Below, one piece after another: positions 17,242-26,348 of a stretch of DNA of 64,000 nucleotides (the stretch's first letter is position 1; each line of letters starts with the position of its first letter). A program made the translations under genes and the position numbers. This DNA is from CAG-533 sp022779465 (GTDB lineage: Bacteria > Bacillota_I > Bacilli_A > RF39 > UBA660): contig JALFTB010000003.1 of assembly GCA_022779465.1 (NCBI GenBank), forward strand, positions 4,197 through 68,196, read 5' to 3'. The notes under the pieces were generated by a model, which worked only from the letters and a program-made list of their open reading frames with translations, was not told the DNA's origin and made no database searches.

Positions 17242-19671
17242 ATGAAATTTAAAGTAACTGCTAAAGACTTTACTATCTTTATAATCTTTTGCGTTGTATT
17301 ATTTATATTTTCATCATTAGCAGTCATAAATATTTCATCACTTTTATCAACTGGAAAATTTTATGGTTTTAACTTTTTTGCTGGATTAGGGCCATCTTAT
17401 ATAGTTCCAACTTTAATATTATTTTTCGCTGTTTTAGTTGGCGTATTTATGAGTGTATCATCAACTATCTTTGAACATGAAAAAGGCTCTGGTATAGGTC
17501 TTAAATTTGGTGAAAAAGATGAAAAAGGTTATAGTCGTTGGGCTAAACCAGACGAAATAAAAAAATCTGAAGGAGTTGAAAAAGTATTAATTAAAGATCA
17601 AGATATTAAAGCAGCTGGTATTCCTTTAATTAATAATGGTAAAGAAATATGGGTAGATAATGGCGATTATCATACACTAGTTATTGGTGCTACCGGTTCT
17701 GGTAAAACTAAATGTTTAGTAGACCCTCAAGTTCAAACTTTAGCTCGTAAGGGCGAAAGTATGATTTTAACTGACCCTAAAGGTGAGTTATATCGTGATC
17801 ATTCAGAAATGTTACGTGCTAAAGGTTATAAAATTGTAGTTTTAAACTTCCGTGACCCTCAAATGGGAAATGCATGGAACCCTTTAACATTGCCATATCA
17901 ATTATATAAAGCTGGTAATACTGATAAAGCTACTGAACTTTTAGAAGACGTAGCTTTAAATATTATTTATGATCCCGAAAATAAAAACGACCCATTCTGG
18001 GAAAAATCGGCATCAGATTTTTTTTGTGCCTTAGCTTTAGGTTTATTTGAAGATGCTAAAGAAGAACAAATAAATTTAAATTCAATTAACTATATGTCAA
18101 GTGTTGGTGAGGATAGTTTTGCGACATCAAACTTTACTAAAGAATATTTTACTTTAAAAGGAGAAAAACATCCGGCTTATATCTTCGCATCAAACACAAT
18201 TAATGCACCAACTGATACTAAAGGATCAATTCTTTCTGTATTTAGACAAAAAATCAGACTATTTGCCCGTGGTGGAGAACTATCAGAAATGCTTTCTTAT
18301 AGTGACTTCAACATGAGAGAAATAGGTACTCAAAAAACCGCAATCTTCATGATCATTCATGATGAAAAAACAACGTATCATGCTTTAGCAACAATCTTCT
18401 TAAAACAAGCATATGAAACATTAATTGATGTTGCACAACATTGTCCAAAAGGTAAATTACCATTTAGAACTAATTTCATCTTAGATGAGTTTGCAAATAT
18501 GCCACCATTAAAAGATGTTACAACCATGGTTACAGCAGCTCGTTCAAGAGCTATTAGATTTACCTTTATTATTCAGAACTTTGCTCAATTAAATGATGTA
18601 TACGGTAAAGAAACTGCTGAAACAATTCGAAGTAACTGTGGAAATCTTATTTACTTAATGACTACTGAATTATCAGCTTTAGAAGAAATTAGTAAATTAT
18701 GTGGAGAAGTTAAATCAAAAGAAAAAGATAAAACTGCATCAACTCCATTAATTACTGTATCAGACTTACAAAAACTTAAGTTATTTGAAGTAGTTATTCT
18801 AAGAAGTAGAGAAAATCCATTTAGAACTAAATTAACTCCAAGTTTTGAAATAGATTGGGGTACTCAAGGCTATGGCGAAGGTAAGTTAGTTAGCCGTGAA
18901 AAAAGAGAAATTGACCAATTTGATATTAAAGAATTTGTCAAAGTTAAAAAGAGAAATAAATTATTTGAAGCTTTAGACAACAACCCAGTTGGCACAGCTC
19001 CTAAAAATGAACCAGCTAATCCGACTGGTGGAGCTCCTATATTTGAAGCAATACCTAAAGCTGAAAATAATACGGCTCCGGCATCTCCTACATCATTTAC
19101 AGAACCAACAACTTATGACTTTAATGCCTTAAATCCATTTAATATGGCTAGTCCAGTAAATGAAGTAAAAGAAGAAAAAGAAGCATCAGATACAAAGAAC
19201 GATAATTTAAATACATTATTTGGAAAATTGTCACCAGTCGAAGAACCATCTCATGATGATTCAAATACAATTACCGCAATTAAACCAACTCAAAATACTG
19301 AATTAACTTCAAAATTTGATATCGATAGTTTAATTAAAAGAATAGATGCCAAAATTGCTGAAAAAGAAGCAAGCATGCAAAAAGAAGGGAAGACAACCAA
19401 TGTTCCTCCAATAGAATCTATTCCAACTATTGAACCACCAAAACAAGATGAAGAATATGAAAATTTAGAAGAAGTATCTCAATCTGATGATTATGACAAA
19501 TTAGACGCTACCATAGTTGAAAGATTTGATGATTTTATGAAAAGTACTGATGATAAGAAAGAAACTAAACCATCAGAACCCGTAATTAACATTGATAATG
19601 ATAGCTTAGTAGTAGGCGATGTTACTGATGATGAATTCTATGATGACTTCTTTCATGATGACAATGAATAG
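17242..19671 (+). CDS. virD4: VirD4/TraG-type coupling ATPase
   Basis: The 809-residue protein has two N-terminal membrane helices (about 9-30 and 48-70), Walker A GATGSGKTK (about 149), the LTDPKGELY strand typical of TraG/VirD4, Walker B FILDEFANMP (about 413) and the RSRAIRFTFIIQN segment. Coupling proteins bring substrates to the channel. The last 230 residues are an acidic, Pro/Ser-rich tail with short helices, longer than in most relatives, and may bind substrates or adaptors. The gene has the RBS AAGGAG and a TATAAT-like box at 17212-17217. No relaxase gene accompanies it, so the substrate may be protein rather than DNA. Confidence 0.85.
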   Translation: MKFKVTAKDFTIFIIFCVVLFIFSSLAVINISSLLSTGKFYGFNFFAGLGPSYIVPTLILFFAVLVGVFMSVSSTIFEHEKGSGIGLKFGEKDEKGYSRWAKPDEIKKSEGVEKVLIKDQDIKAAGIPLINNGKEIWVDNGDYHTLVIGATGSGKTKCLVDPQVQTLARKGESMILTDPKGELYRDHSEMLRAKGYKIVVLNFRDPQMGNAWNPLTLPYQLYKAGNTDKATELLEDVALNIIYDPENKNDPFWEKSASDFFCALALGLFEDAKEEQINLNSINYMSSVGEDSFATSNFTKEYFTLKGEKHPAYIFASNTINAPTDTKGSILSVFRQKIRLFARGGELSEMLSYSDFNMREIGTQKTAIFMIIHDEKTTYHALATIFLKQAYETLIDVAQHCPKGKLPFRTNFILDEFANMPPLKDVTTMVTAARSRAIRFTFIIQNFAQLNDVYGKETAETIRSNCGNLIYLMTTELSALEEISKLCGEVKSKEKDKTASTPLITVSDLQKLKLFEVVILRSRENPFRTKLTPSFEIDWGTQGYGEGKLVSREKREIDQFDIKEFVKVKKRNKLFEALDNNPVGTAPKNEPANPTGGAPIFEAIPKAENNTAPASPTSFTEPTTYDFNALNPFNMASPVNEVKEEKEASDTKNDNLNTLFGKLSPVEEPSHDDSNTITAIKPTQNTELTSKFDIDSLIKRIDAKIAEKEASMQKEGKTTNVPPIESIPTIEPPKQDEEYENLEEVSQSDDYDKLDATIVERFDDFMKSTDDKKETKPSEPVINIDNDSLVVGDVTDDEFYDDFFHDDNE

Positions 19672-19697
19672 AAAAATTGCAAAAATGCAATTTTTTT
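19672..19697 (+). terminator. Terminator closing the secretion-like block
   Basis: AAAAATTGCA (19672-19681), loop AAAA, TGCAATTTTT (19686-19695), then T. Confidence 0.85.
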
Positions 19698-19710
19698 GTT
19701 TAATTATATA

Positions 19711-19739
19711 TTGTATTTGGTAAATTCATCTGCTATAAT
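19711..19739 (+). promoter_or_regulatory. Strong promoter with extended -10
   Basis: TTGTAT (19711-19716), a 17-base spacer and TATAAT (19734-19739) preceded by TGC. The transcript would begin near 19746 and have a leader of about 120 bases before the rhodanese-like ORF. I found no recognisable riboswitch in that leader. Confidence 0.65.
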
Positions 19740-19864
19740 TTAATTGACAACTAAGGATATTAGTTGTTATGTCAATATCAAAACAGCTAGTGTTTATGTA
19801 ACTGTTTATCATCTTTTAGGAAAATTACCCTACAAGCTTATATTTATTATGAATATACTATAAT

Positions 19865-20077
19865 ATGAAAACAATTTATAGGAAGGATTATCAGAACGAC
19901 GGTGTTCTAATTAATTTAGATACCCAGTTCATACCATTTGATAATCTGTTAAATAATCATAATAAATATTTAAATAAAAATAATAAATATTATTTTTATT
20001 GTAAGACGGGTAAAAAAGCTAAAAAAGTGGCATCTATTCTAGAAGCATATGGATATAACACTACACTAGTGCTGTAA
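19865..20077 (+). CDS. Very short rhodanese-like protein
   Basis: The 70-residue protein keeps the C-terminal half of a rhodanese: a strand-loop YYFYCKTGKKAKKVASILEA with Cys in the CxxGxxA active-site loop, then GYNTTLVL. The N-terminal strands (LIDVR..EF) are absent, and there is a stop just upstream in frame, so it is not merely a mis-called start. It may carry persulfide sulfur, or be a shrunken relic. ATG 19865 directly abuts a TATAAT-like hexamer and lacks a good RBS. A start further in, after AGGAAGG (19880-19886), would leave even less of the fold. Confidence 0.5.
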   Translation: MKTIYRKDYQNDGVLINLDTQFIPFDNLLNNHNKYLNKNNKYYFYCKTGKKAKKVASILEAYGYNTTLVL

Positions 20078-20105
20078 AAAAAGGACTTTTAATTAAGTCC
20101 TTTTT
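20078..20105 (+). terminator. Intrinsic terminator
   Basis: AAAAAGGACTT (20078-20088), loop TTAATT, AAGTCCTTTTT (20095-20105). Confidence 0.85.
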
Positions 20106-20121
20106 GTTTTATAATAAAAAC

Positions 20122-20709
20122 ATGAATATATTAGAATTTATTGATACAATTGTAACTAATTTAATGAACGACATCGGAGCATTTGCTCCTATTTTAGCGG
20201 GTCTTCTTATTATAATAGAATCAATTCTTCCCATCTTACCACTTGCTTTATTTATTACCATAAATTTTTATTATATGGGATCTTTAGTAGGATTCTTAGT
20301 AAGTTGGATTTTAACTATAGTAGGTTGTTATTTATCATATCGATTATGTCGTAATAAATTAAAATCACACTTTGATAACATGTTAGATAAAAAAGAACAT
20401 AAAAAATTACATCGTTTAATGAGGAGAATCGATAAACTATCATTAGAACAATTAACAATTTTAATTGCCATTCCTTTTACACCAGCCTTTATGGTTAATA
20501 TTGCTGCTGGCTTATCAAATATGAATACTAAAAAATATCTTATCTCAATTATTATAGGTAAAATCTTTTTAGTATATTTCTGGGGATTTATTGGTACTAG
20601 TTTAATTGAAAGTATCTCTAATCCTAAAGTATTAATTGAAATTGGTATAATGATGCTTGTTGCCTTCATTTTAAGTAAAATAGTAAATAAAAAATATAGA
20701 ATAGAGTAG
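20122..20709 (+). CDS. VTT (TVP38/DedA-like) membrane protein
   Basis: The protein has about 195 residues and five to six membrane helices. The conserved core reads AIPFTPAFMVNIAAGLSNMNTKKYL followed by a GK.F..YFWGFIG segment, which matches the SNARE-associated/VTT family, implicated in lipid scrambling or transport. A TATAAT box lies at 20110-20115, just after the terminator. ATG 20122 is about where transcription should start, and there is no RBS, so the mRNA is likely leaderless. A TTG at 20104 lies inside the terminator and is rejected. Confidence 0.7.
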   Translation: MNILEFIDTIVTNLMNDIGAFAPILAGLLIIIESILPILPLALFITINFYYMGSLVGFLVSWILTIVGCYLSYRLCRNKLKSHFDNMLDKKEHKKLHRLMRRIDKLSLEQLTILIAIPFTPAFMVNIAAGLSNMNTKKYLISIIIGKIFLVYFWGFIGTSLIESISNPKVLIEIGIMMLVAFILSKIVNKKYRIE

Positions 20710-20716
20710 GGATTTT

Positions 20717-21793
20717 ATGGAAATATTAGAATATATAATTTTAGGACTTTTAGTAATAGTAATCATTCTTTTAATTGTCTTATTATCAAAAAAGACTAAT
20801 AATGATGATATAACCGAAAAACTAGGAAAATTTGAAACTGACTTAATTAGATCACTAGGTGACTTTAAATATGAATTTAGTAAAAATATTGAAAAAGACT
20901 TTAAAGAAACTAATGAAGTAATTGAAAAACGCTTAAATTATATTAATGATAAAGTCAATGAAAGATTAGATTCTAACTTTGAAAAAACCAATAAAACTTT
21001 TTCATCTATTTTAGAAAGAATCAGTAAAATTGATGAAGCTCAAAAGAAAATCGATGGCTTATCAAATGATATTATTGGTCTTCAATCAGTCTTAACTGAT
21101 AAAAAAACTAGAGGTATCTTTGGTGAAACTAACTTAAATTATATCTTTAATAGTGTCTTTGGTATTAATGATAAAATTTATAAAACTCAAGTAACTATGT
21201 CTAATGGCTACATTGCTGATGCCATTCTTTATGCTCCAGAACCACTTGGAACAATTGCTATTGATTCAAAATTCCCATTAGAGCATTATCAAATTATGAC
21301 AGATCAAAAGAAAGATAAATTAGAAAGAGAACTAGCCACTAAAGCATTTAAACAAGATGTTAAAAAACATATTGATGCCATTAAAAATAAATATATCATT
21401 CCCGGTGAAACCGCTAGTGAAGCTATTATGTTCTTACCAGCTGAAGCTATCTTTGCCGAAATAAATGCTTATCATCCTGATTTAATTGAATACTCTTATA
21501 AATCAAAAGTCTGGATTTGTAGTCCAACAACTTTAATGAGTACTTTAACCATTATAAGTATGATTCTAAAAAATATTGAAAGAGATAAATACGCTAAAGT
21601 TATTCATGAAGAATTAACTAAATTAGGAGTTGAATTCTCTCGTTACCGTGAACGTTGGGATAAATTATCAAGAAGCATCAATACAGTCTCTAAAGACGTT
21701 GAAGATATTCATACTACAACTGAAAAAATAACCAAACGTTTTGTTTCTATCAGTAACGTTAACTTAATTCCGGAGGATATCAATGACAAATAA
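20717..21793 (+). CDS. rmuC: RmuC-family protein
   Basis: The 358-residue protein has one N-terminal membrane helix (about 5-24), a coiled coil (about 35-115), then the RmuC core: LTDKKTRGIFGE, YIADAILYAPEPLGTIAIDSKFPLE and IMFLPAEAIFAEI. RmuC proteins carry a PD-(D/E)XK-like fold and limit DNA inversions or act in defence against foreign DNA. The start follows TAGGGA. The 3' end overlaps the next gene by 11 bp, so RmuC and the HEPN-like protein are made together. Confidence 0.85.
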   Translation: MEILEYIILGLLVIVIILLIVLLSKKTNNDDITEKLGKFETDLIRSLGDFKYEFSKNIEKDFKETNEVIEKRLNYINDKVNERLDSNFEKTNKTFSSILERISKIDEAQKKIDGLSNDIIGLQSVLTDKKTRGIFGETNLNYIFNSVFGINDKIYKTQVTMSNGYIADAILYAPEPLGTIAIDSKFPLEHYQIMTDQKKDKLERELATKAFKQDVKKHIDAIKNKYIIPGETASEAIMFLPAEAIFAEINAYHPDLIEYSYKSKVWICSPTTLMSTLTIISMILKNIERDKYAKVIHEELTKLGVEFSRYRERWDKLSRSINTVSKDVEDIHTTTEKITKRFVSISNVNLIPEDINDK

Positions 21794-23387
21794 AGACTTA
21801 TTAGAAAAAGCTGCCATTGGTTATCACCACCTATTAGAGTTTACTAAAGATCATGATACTAAACATTTACCATATTTAAAAACTTACTATGAACAAATAG
21901 TAACCTTTATGCTTTTATGTTACTACCAAAGTAATATAGATATTGTTGATATTAAAAATAAACAAACTCTAGAAGAAGTATTTACTATGAAATCATTTGA
22001 AAGAGTAAATAGTGGTTATAGTTATGAAAATAGTAAATATATGGAATATGGGATTGGTATCGTTACTGAAAATACCGACATTCCTTATGAAACTCAAGTT
22101 AGATATATCCGTAACGCCTTAGCTCATAAAAGTTTCGACATCACTGAAGATGGTAACTTTCATATTAAAACTCCTTACTATGAAGCATTTATTGATCCTA
22201 AATGGTTAGAGGCTTTATTATTTAGTGTTCTATCAGACACTAGAAGTGATTTTAAAAAAGGCATGAGTGAAAGTGTAACTTTTAACTATCGCTCAGATAA
22301 ACCTCTTATTCCTAGTGATTTTCGTTCTTATATTGCTAAAGGCTATATTAGTTTAATTGATATTGAACTAGGAACTGGAAGTAAAGATAAAGTTAAACAA
22401 GCTTTAGGGTTAAGAGAAGATGCTCCTATTGAAGAATTTAATGATATTTATCAGTTAATGAGACAAGTTATTTTACAAGGTTTAAATGATCGTATAACTG
22501 ATCAAGATGGACCAGAAGAACATATAACTAAAATTAAGAAGTTCATTAAAGACCTAAATAAAGACCTAGATGGCGCAATTATTTTATCTCATAGACATTT
22601 AGATTATAAAGACTTTGAAGACCTCATAAACAGTCCTTTATTTGCTAAATTAAAGACATATGATGATCAAGTAAGACATATGTATAACCATTACATAACC
22701 TCTAAAAATGAAGATGTAAATAATACTTTATCATATTGTTGTTTAAAACATGTTTTATTTAAAATTTACAATAATGAAGAATTAACTCCAGAAGATTATC
22801 TATACTTAGAAGAATCTCTTGGATTTATTGTTAAAGCATATGGCAACTTAGTAGTTAACAATATTTGTTCAACTGCCGACTTTAGAGAAAATAGTTACCT
22901 GGTTGGTAAATTATTTAAACAAGATATGAATATTGATTTTGGTTATGCTAAAAACTATTATAAAGAAGCCATTAAACAATTAATTACATCATTAGAACAA
23001 ATTAAAGAATATCCTCATGATGAAGAAATATCAGACCAAGAAAAGTCAATTAAATACACATTAAATAGATATAATCGTAGGCTATATCAAATAAGTCAAG
23101 GTGTTTATCCATCATTTCATATTCAAATGCGAAATATGTTAGCTCATGGGTATTTAAAATGTCATCAAGATCAAATTCATTTATATGAAAAAGCTAAAGC
23201 TATAACTATTCCTAGATATTCTAGTAAAAAAAAGAAATGGAATACTAAAGACTTAAAAACACCCGTTATTTATAATGTTGATATGTCCCTAGAAACTTAT
23301 AATAATATGTTAACGTCTTTAAGCTTAAAGTACGGAATTGATCCACTAAAAACAGTTGATTTTAGTAAGTCAGATTTCCAAATGTAA
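21783..23387 (+). CDS. Unknown protein with two HEPN-type RNxLAH motifs
   Basis: I do not recognise a named family. The 534-residue, mostly helical protein has no signal or membrane helix. It contains two copies of the Rx4H motif that marks HEPN domains: YIRNALAHKSF (Arg110, His115) and MRNMLAHGY (Arg450, His455). Each sits at the end of a helix-rich stretch, as in HEPN RNases. The start has an excellent RBS (GGAGGA, 21772-21777) inside the end of rmuC. A tandem HEPN protein coupled to a nuclease-fold protein suggests RNA cleavage or nucleic-acid defence, but this is inference. Other short helical repeats could carry the same motif by chance. Confidence 0.6.
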   Translation: MTNKDLLEKAAIGYHHLLEFTKDHDTKHLPYLKTYYEQIVTFMLLCYYQSNIDIVDIKNKQTLEEVFTMKSFERVNSGYSYENSKYMEYGIGIVTENTDIPYETQVRYIRNALAHKSFDITEDGNFHIKTPYYEAFIDPKWLEALLFSVLSDTRSDFKKGMSESVTFNYRSDKPLIPSDFRSYIAKGYISLIDIELGTGSKDKVKQALGLREDAPIEEFNDIYQLMRQVILQGLNDRITDQDGPEEHITKIKKFIKDLNKDLDGAIILSHRHLDYKDFEDLINSPLFAKLKTYDDQVRHMYNHYITSKNEDVNNTLSYCCLKHVLFKIYNNEELTPEDYLYLEESLGFIVKAYGNLVVNNICSTADFRENSYLVGKLFKQDMNIDFGYAKNYYKEAIKQLITSLEQIKEYPHDEEISDQEKSIKYTLNRYNRRLYQISQGVYPSFHIQMRNMLAHGYLKCHQDQIHLYEKAKAITIPRYSSKKKKWNTKDLKTPVIYNVDMSLETYNNMLTSLSLKYGIDPLKTVDFSKSDFQM

Positions 23388-23401
23388 TATAAATTTAATG
23401 T

Positions 23402-23437
23402 AAAATCCACTTATTACCAAAACTTAAGTGGTTTTCT
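23402..23437 (+). terminator. Intrinsic terminator
   Basis: AAAATCCACTTA (23402-23413) pairs with TAAGTGGTTTT (23424-23434). Confidence 0.75.
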
Positions 23438-23439
23438 TA

Positions 23440-23448
23440 TGTTATAAT
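23440..23448 (+). promoter_or_regulatory. Extended -10 promoter of ftsEX operon
   Basis: TG-T-TATAAT (TATAAT at 23443-23448) immediately follows the terminator; no clear -35. Confidence 0.6.
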
Positions 23449-23471
23449 CTAAGTATAAGGTGGTATATCAT

Positions 23472-24173
23472 ATGGAATTTATAGAATTAAAAGATGTTTA
23501 TAAAGTATATAAAAATGGTGTAACAGGCTTAGCAGGAGTTAACCTAAAAATTAAAAAAGGTGACTTTGTTTTCATCATTGGGCACACTGCTAGTGGTAAA
23601 AGTACTTTAATTAAACTCTTATATCGTGAAGAAAAACCTACCAAAGGTAGTGTTACAGTTGGTGGTATCAACGTAGCTAAATTAAGAAATAGTAAAATAT
23701 ATAAATTAAGAAGAAAAATAGGTATTGTTTTCCAAGATTATAAACTATTACCTAAATTAACTGTTTATGAAAATGTAGCTTATCCTTTAGAAAGTTATGG
23801 TTTAAGTTCAGCTGAAATAAGACCTTTAGTTTTAGCAGCTCTAGAACAAGTTGGCTTATCTCATAAAGTTAGAAGTTTCCCTTATGAACTATCAGGTGGA
23901 GAACAACAAAGAGTATGTATTGCAAGAGCAATTGTTAATAAACCAAAATTACTTCTTTGTGATGAACCTACTGGAAACTTAGACCCCGATACATCTAAAG
24001 AAATAATGGATGTAATCAATAAGATTAATAAAGAACTAGGAACAACCGTTGTGATGGCTACTCATGATAAAGATATCGTAAATAGAATGAAGAAGAGAGT
24101 AGTAGTTATTAAAGATGGTTTAATAGAAGGAGATTATTTGAAAGGAAGTTATAAAGTAAATGAGAATATTTAG
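23472..24173 (+). CDS. ftsE: Cell-division ABC ATPase FtsE
   Basis: The protein has about 233 residues: Walker A GHTASGKST, Q-loop region VFQDYKLLPKLTVYENV, signature LSGGEQQRV and Walker B LLLCDEPTGNLDP. With FtsX it forms a type VII ABC complex that activates a peptidoglycan hydrolase at division sites. ATG 23472 is chosen because AAGGTGG (23457-23463) is well spaced; the GTG at 23460 lies inside that RBS. The gene overlaps ftsX by 14 bp. Confidence 0.92.
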   Translation: MEFIELKDVYKVYKNGVTGLAGVNLKIKKGDFVFIIGHTASGKSTLIKLLYREEKPTKGSVTVGGINVAKLRNSKIYKLRRKIGIVFQDYKLLPKLTVYENVAYPLESYGLSSAEIRPLVLAALEQVGLSHKVRSFPYELSGGEQQRVCIARAIVNKPKLLLCDEPTGNLDPDTSKEIMDVINKINKELGTTVVMATHDKDIVNRMKKRVVVIKDGLIEGDYLKGSYKVNENI

Positions 24174-25068
24174 AATAATTGGTCGAAGCTTTATTAACGC
24201 ATGTAAAAGTATTGCTCGTAACTTTAGTTTAAGTATCGCTTCAATAACCTGTACAATCATAACTTTAATATTAGTATCAATTGGTTTCTTAATCTCATAT
24301 AACGTTAATAATATTACAAAAGAAATCGAACAAGAACTAACCATCGTGGTTTTTATGGATAAAAGTGTAACCAAAGAAGAACTAAGTAATACCAAAGAAC
24401 TACTTGAAAAAACTGACAATATTAAAAAAGTAACATATAAATCAAAAGAAGATATTAAAAATCAAATGGCTAACGAAAATGAAACATTTGCTAAAATAAT
24501 CGCAACTTGGGATGAAAATGAAAACCCTTTACAAGATTCTTATATTATTGAAGTAAAAGATGTTAAAGATATTAATGAAACTGTAACAACCATTAAAAAC
24601 ATTGATAAAGTAGATATCGTTAAATATGGTGAATCAATGGTTAATGAATTAATTAAAGTATTTGATTATGTTAAAAATGGAACTATTATCTTAGTAGTAG
24701 GGCTTATTTTAGTAACTGTATTCTTAATAAATAATACAATTAAAATAACAATCTTTAGTCGTAAAAAAGAAATTGATATTATGCGTTTAGTCGGAACAAG
24801 TAACACTGTAATAAAATTACCATTCCTAATCGAAGGATTCTTAATTGGAATGATAGGATCAATAATACCTATCTTAGTAACAATATTTGGTTATAGCTTT
24901 GCTTATAATGCATTAGATATTGCTGGCTTATCAAATATCATGAGTGTTATAAAATTAGTTAATCCTAATGATGTTGTATATATGACCTCATTACTAATCT
25001 TTATTATCGGATCAGTAGTAGGTATGTTTGGTAGCGTTAGAGCCGTTAGAAAGTACTTAACAATATGA
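24160..25068 (+). CDS. ftsX: Cell-division membrane protein FtsX
   Basis: The 302-residue protein has one N-terminal helix, an extracellular loop of about 110 residues (about 60-165) and three C-terminal helices. The loop start (TIVVFMDKSVTKEEL) and the conserved ISRKKEIDIMRLVGTS-like segment (here FSRKKEIDIMRLVG) identify FtsX. It passes the ATPase signal from FtsE across the membrane to the hydrolase encoded next. It overlaps both neighbours, showing tight coupling of the three genes. Confidence 0.9.
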   Translation: MRIFRIIGRSFINACKSIARNFSLSIASITCTIITLILVSIGFLISYNVNNITKEIEQELTIVVFMDKSVTKEELSNTKELLEKTDNIKKVTYKSKEDIKNQMANENETFAKIIATWDENENPLQDSYIIEVKDVKDINETVTTIKNIDKVDIVKYGESMVNELIKVFDYVKNGTIILVVGLILVTVFLINNTIKITIFSRKKEIDIMRLVGTSNTVIKLPFLIEGFLIGMIGSIIPILVTIFGYSFAYNALDIAGLSNIMSVIKLVNPNDVVYMTSLLIFIIGSVVGMFGSVRAVRKYLTI

Positions 25069-26270
25069 GAAAGAAACTAACTAAATATTTAATCTTTACT
25101 CTTTCCTTAATGCTATTTATTATGCCAACAGTTAATGCTAGTGACGCTAATACTTTAGCTGAATTAAGAAAAGAACTAAACACTTTAAAAAATAAAAAGA
25201 AAACTCAAGATAACGCTAAAAAACAAACTAAAAACCAAATAAGTAGTGCTAAAAATAATATTTTCTCATCACAACAAGCTATTGAAACTGGCAAAAAACA
25301 AATCGAAGCATCAAAAAAAGAAATTGAAACGTTAACTGATGAAATAAATTCAACCAAAGGAAGCATTAAAAAATTAATGAACTCTTACCAAGTAATGGAA
25401 GGAGAAAACATCTATTTAGATTATGTTTTTAATGCTGATAGTTATGCTGATTTAGTTTATAGATATTCACTAGTAAAACAAATCTTAAACTATAATAATG
25501 ATCAAATTGAAGACTGGGAATCAAAAGTTAAATATAATGAAGATTTACAAAAAGACTTAGCAAATAAAGAAGTACAACTTAATAAAAGCATTTCTAATCT
25601 AGAGAAACAATTAGACTCTCTAGGAACTCAGTTAGATGAAATTACGGAAATATCAATGGATATTCAAGAACAAATAGATGGTGTTGCCGATCTAATTAAA
25701 TATTATGAAAGTCTAGGATGTAAAGAAAACGAGAATCTAGATCAATGTGTTAGTGTTAGAGGTGACACCAGATTTAGAAAACCATTAACTAAAGGAACAA
25801 TTACAAGTTATTATGGTTATCGTATTCATCCAATTTATAATTACAAGAAATTCCATAGTGGAGTAGACATTGGTGGCAATAAAGAAGGTACTAATGTCTA
25901 TGCAACCGCCAATGGTCAAGTAGGTATGATTATTGATAAAACCTATAAAAAGATTTGTGGAGGTCGTCAAGTTTATATTTATCATACAATTAATGGTAAA
26001 AAATACACCTCAGCATACCTACATTTATTATCAATCAATGTTAAAGTAGGAGACAGTGTTACAAGTAATACTGTAATTGGTAAAGTAGGTGGAGGTAAAA
26101 AAACACAAAGTTGGGAAAAATGTTCAACTGGAGCTCACTTGCACTTTACTTTAGCTGAAGGATGGTATGGAAGAACATATTCATCTTATAGTACCTTCTT
26201 AGCTAAAACATTTGACCCTCAAAAAACCTTAAAATTACCAAATAAAAATACATATTGGTATAGTAGATAA
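25065..26270 (+). CDS. FtsEX-linked coiled-coil M23 endopeptidase
   Basis: The 401-residue protein has a signal peptide ending near VNA (about 25), a long coiled coil (about 30-215) and a LytM/M23 domain (about 230-390). All zinc ligands are intact: FHSGVDIG, AYLHLLS and GAHLHF. This is the plan of EnvC, PcsB and CwlO-type proteins, which are held inactive by the coiled coil and switched on by FtsEX. The ATG overlaps the ftsX stop (ATGA). It gives an internal contrast to the degenerate M23 domain at 11321-13393. Confidence 0.88.
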   Translation: MRKKLTKYLIFTLSLMLFIMPTVNASDANTLAELRKELNTLKNKKKTQDNAKKQTKNQISSAKNNIFSSQQAIETGKKQIEASKKEIETLTDEINSTKGSIKKLMNSYQVMEGENIYLDYVFNADSYADLVYRYSLVKQILNYNNDQIEDWESKVKYNEDLQKDLANKEVQLNKSISNLEKQLDSLGTQLDEITEISMDIQEQIDGVADLIKYYESLGCKENENLDQCVSVRGDTRFRKPLTKGTITSYYGYRIHPIYNYKKFHSGVDIGGNKEGTNVYATANGQVGMIIDKTYKKICGGRQVYIYHTINGKKYTSAYLHLLSINVKVGDSVTSNTVIGKVGGGKKTQSWEKCSTGAHLHFTLAEGWYGRTYSSYSTFLAKTFDPQKTLKLPNKNTYWYSR

Positions 26271-26271
26271 T

Positions 26272-26304
26272 AAGCAGTAGATAAATAATTCTATTGCTTT
26301 TTTA
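26272..26304 (+). terminator. Intrinsic terminator of ftsEX operon
   Basis: AAGCAGTAG (26272-26280) pairs with CTATTGCTT (26291-26299) with one mismatch, then T run. Confidence 0.65.
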
Positions 26305-26348
26305 TTACTCATCTGCTAAACTAATAATAGAATAAAGGGATGACAAAA

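Noticed and set aside
323..19671. An active integrative conjugative element
   Set aside because: No relaxase, integrase, excisionase, direct repeats or cargo genes are visible; the ends are ordinary terminators and promoters.
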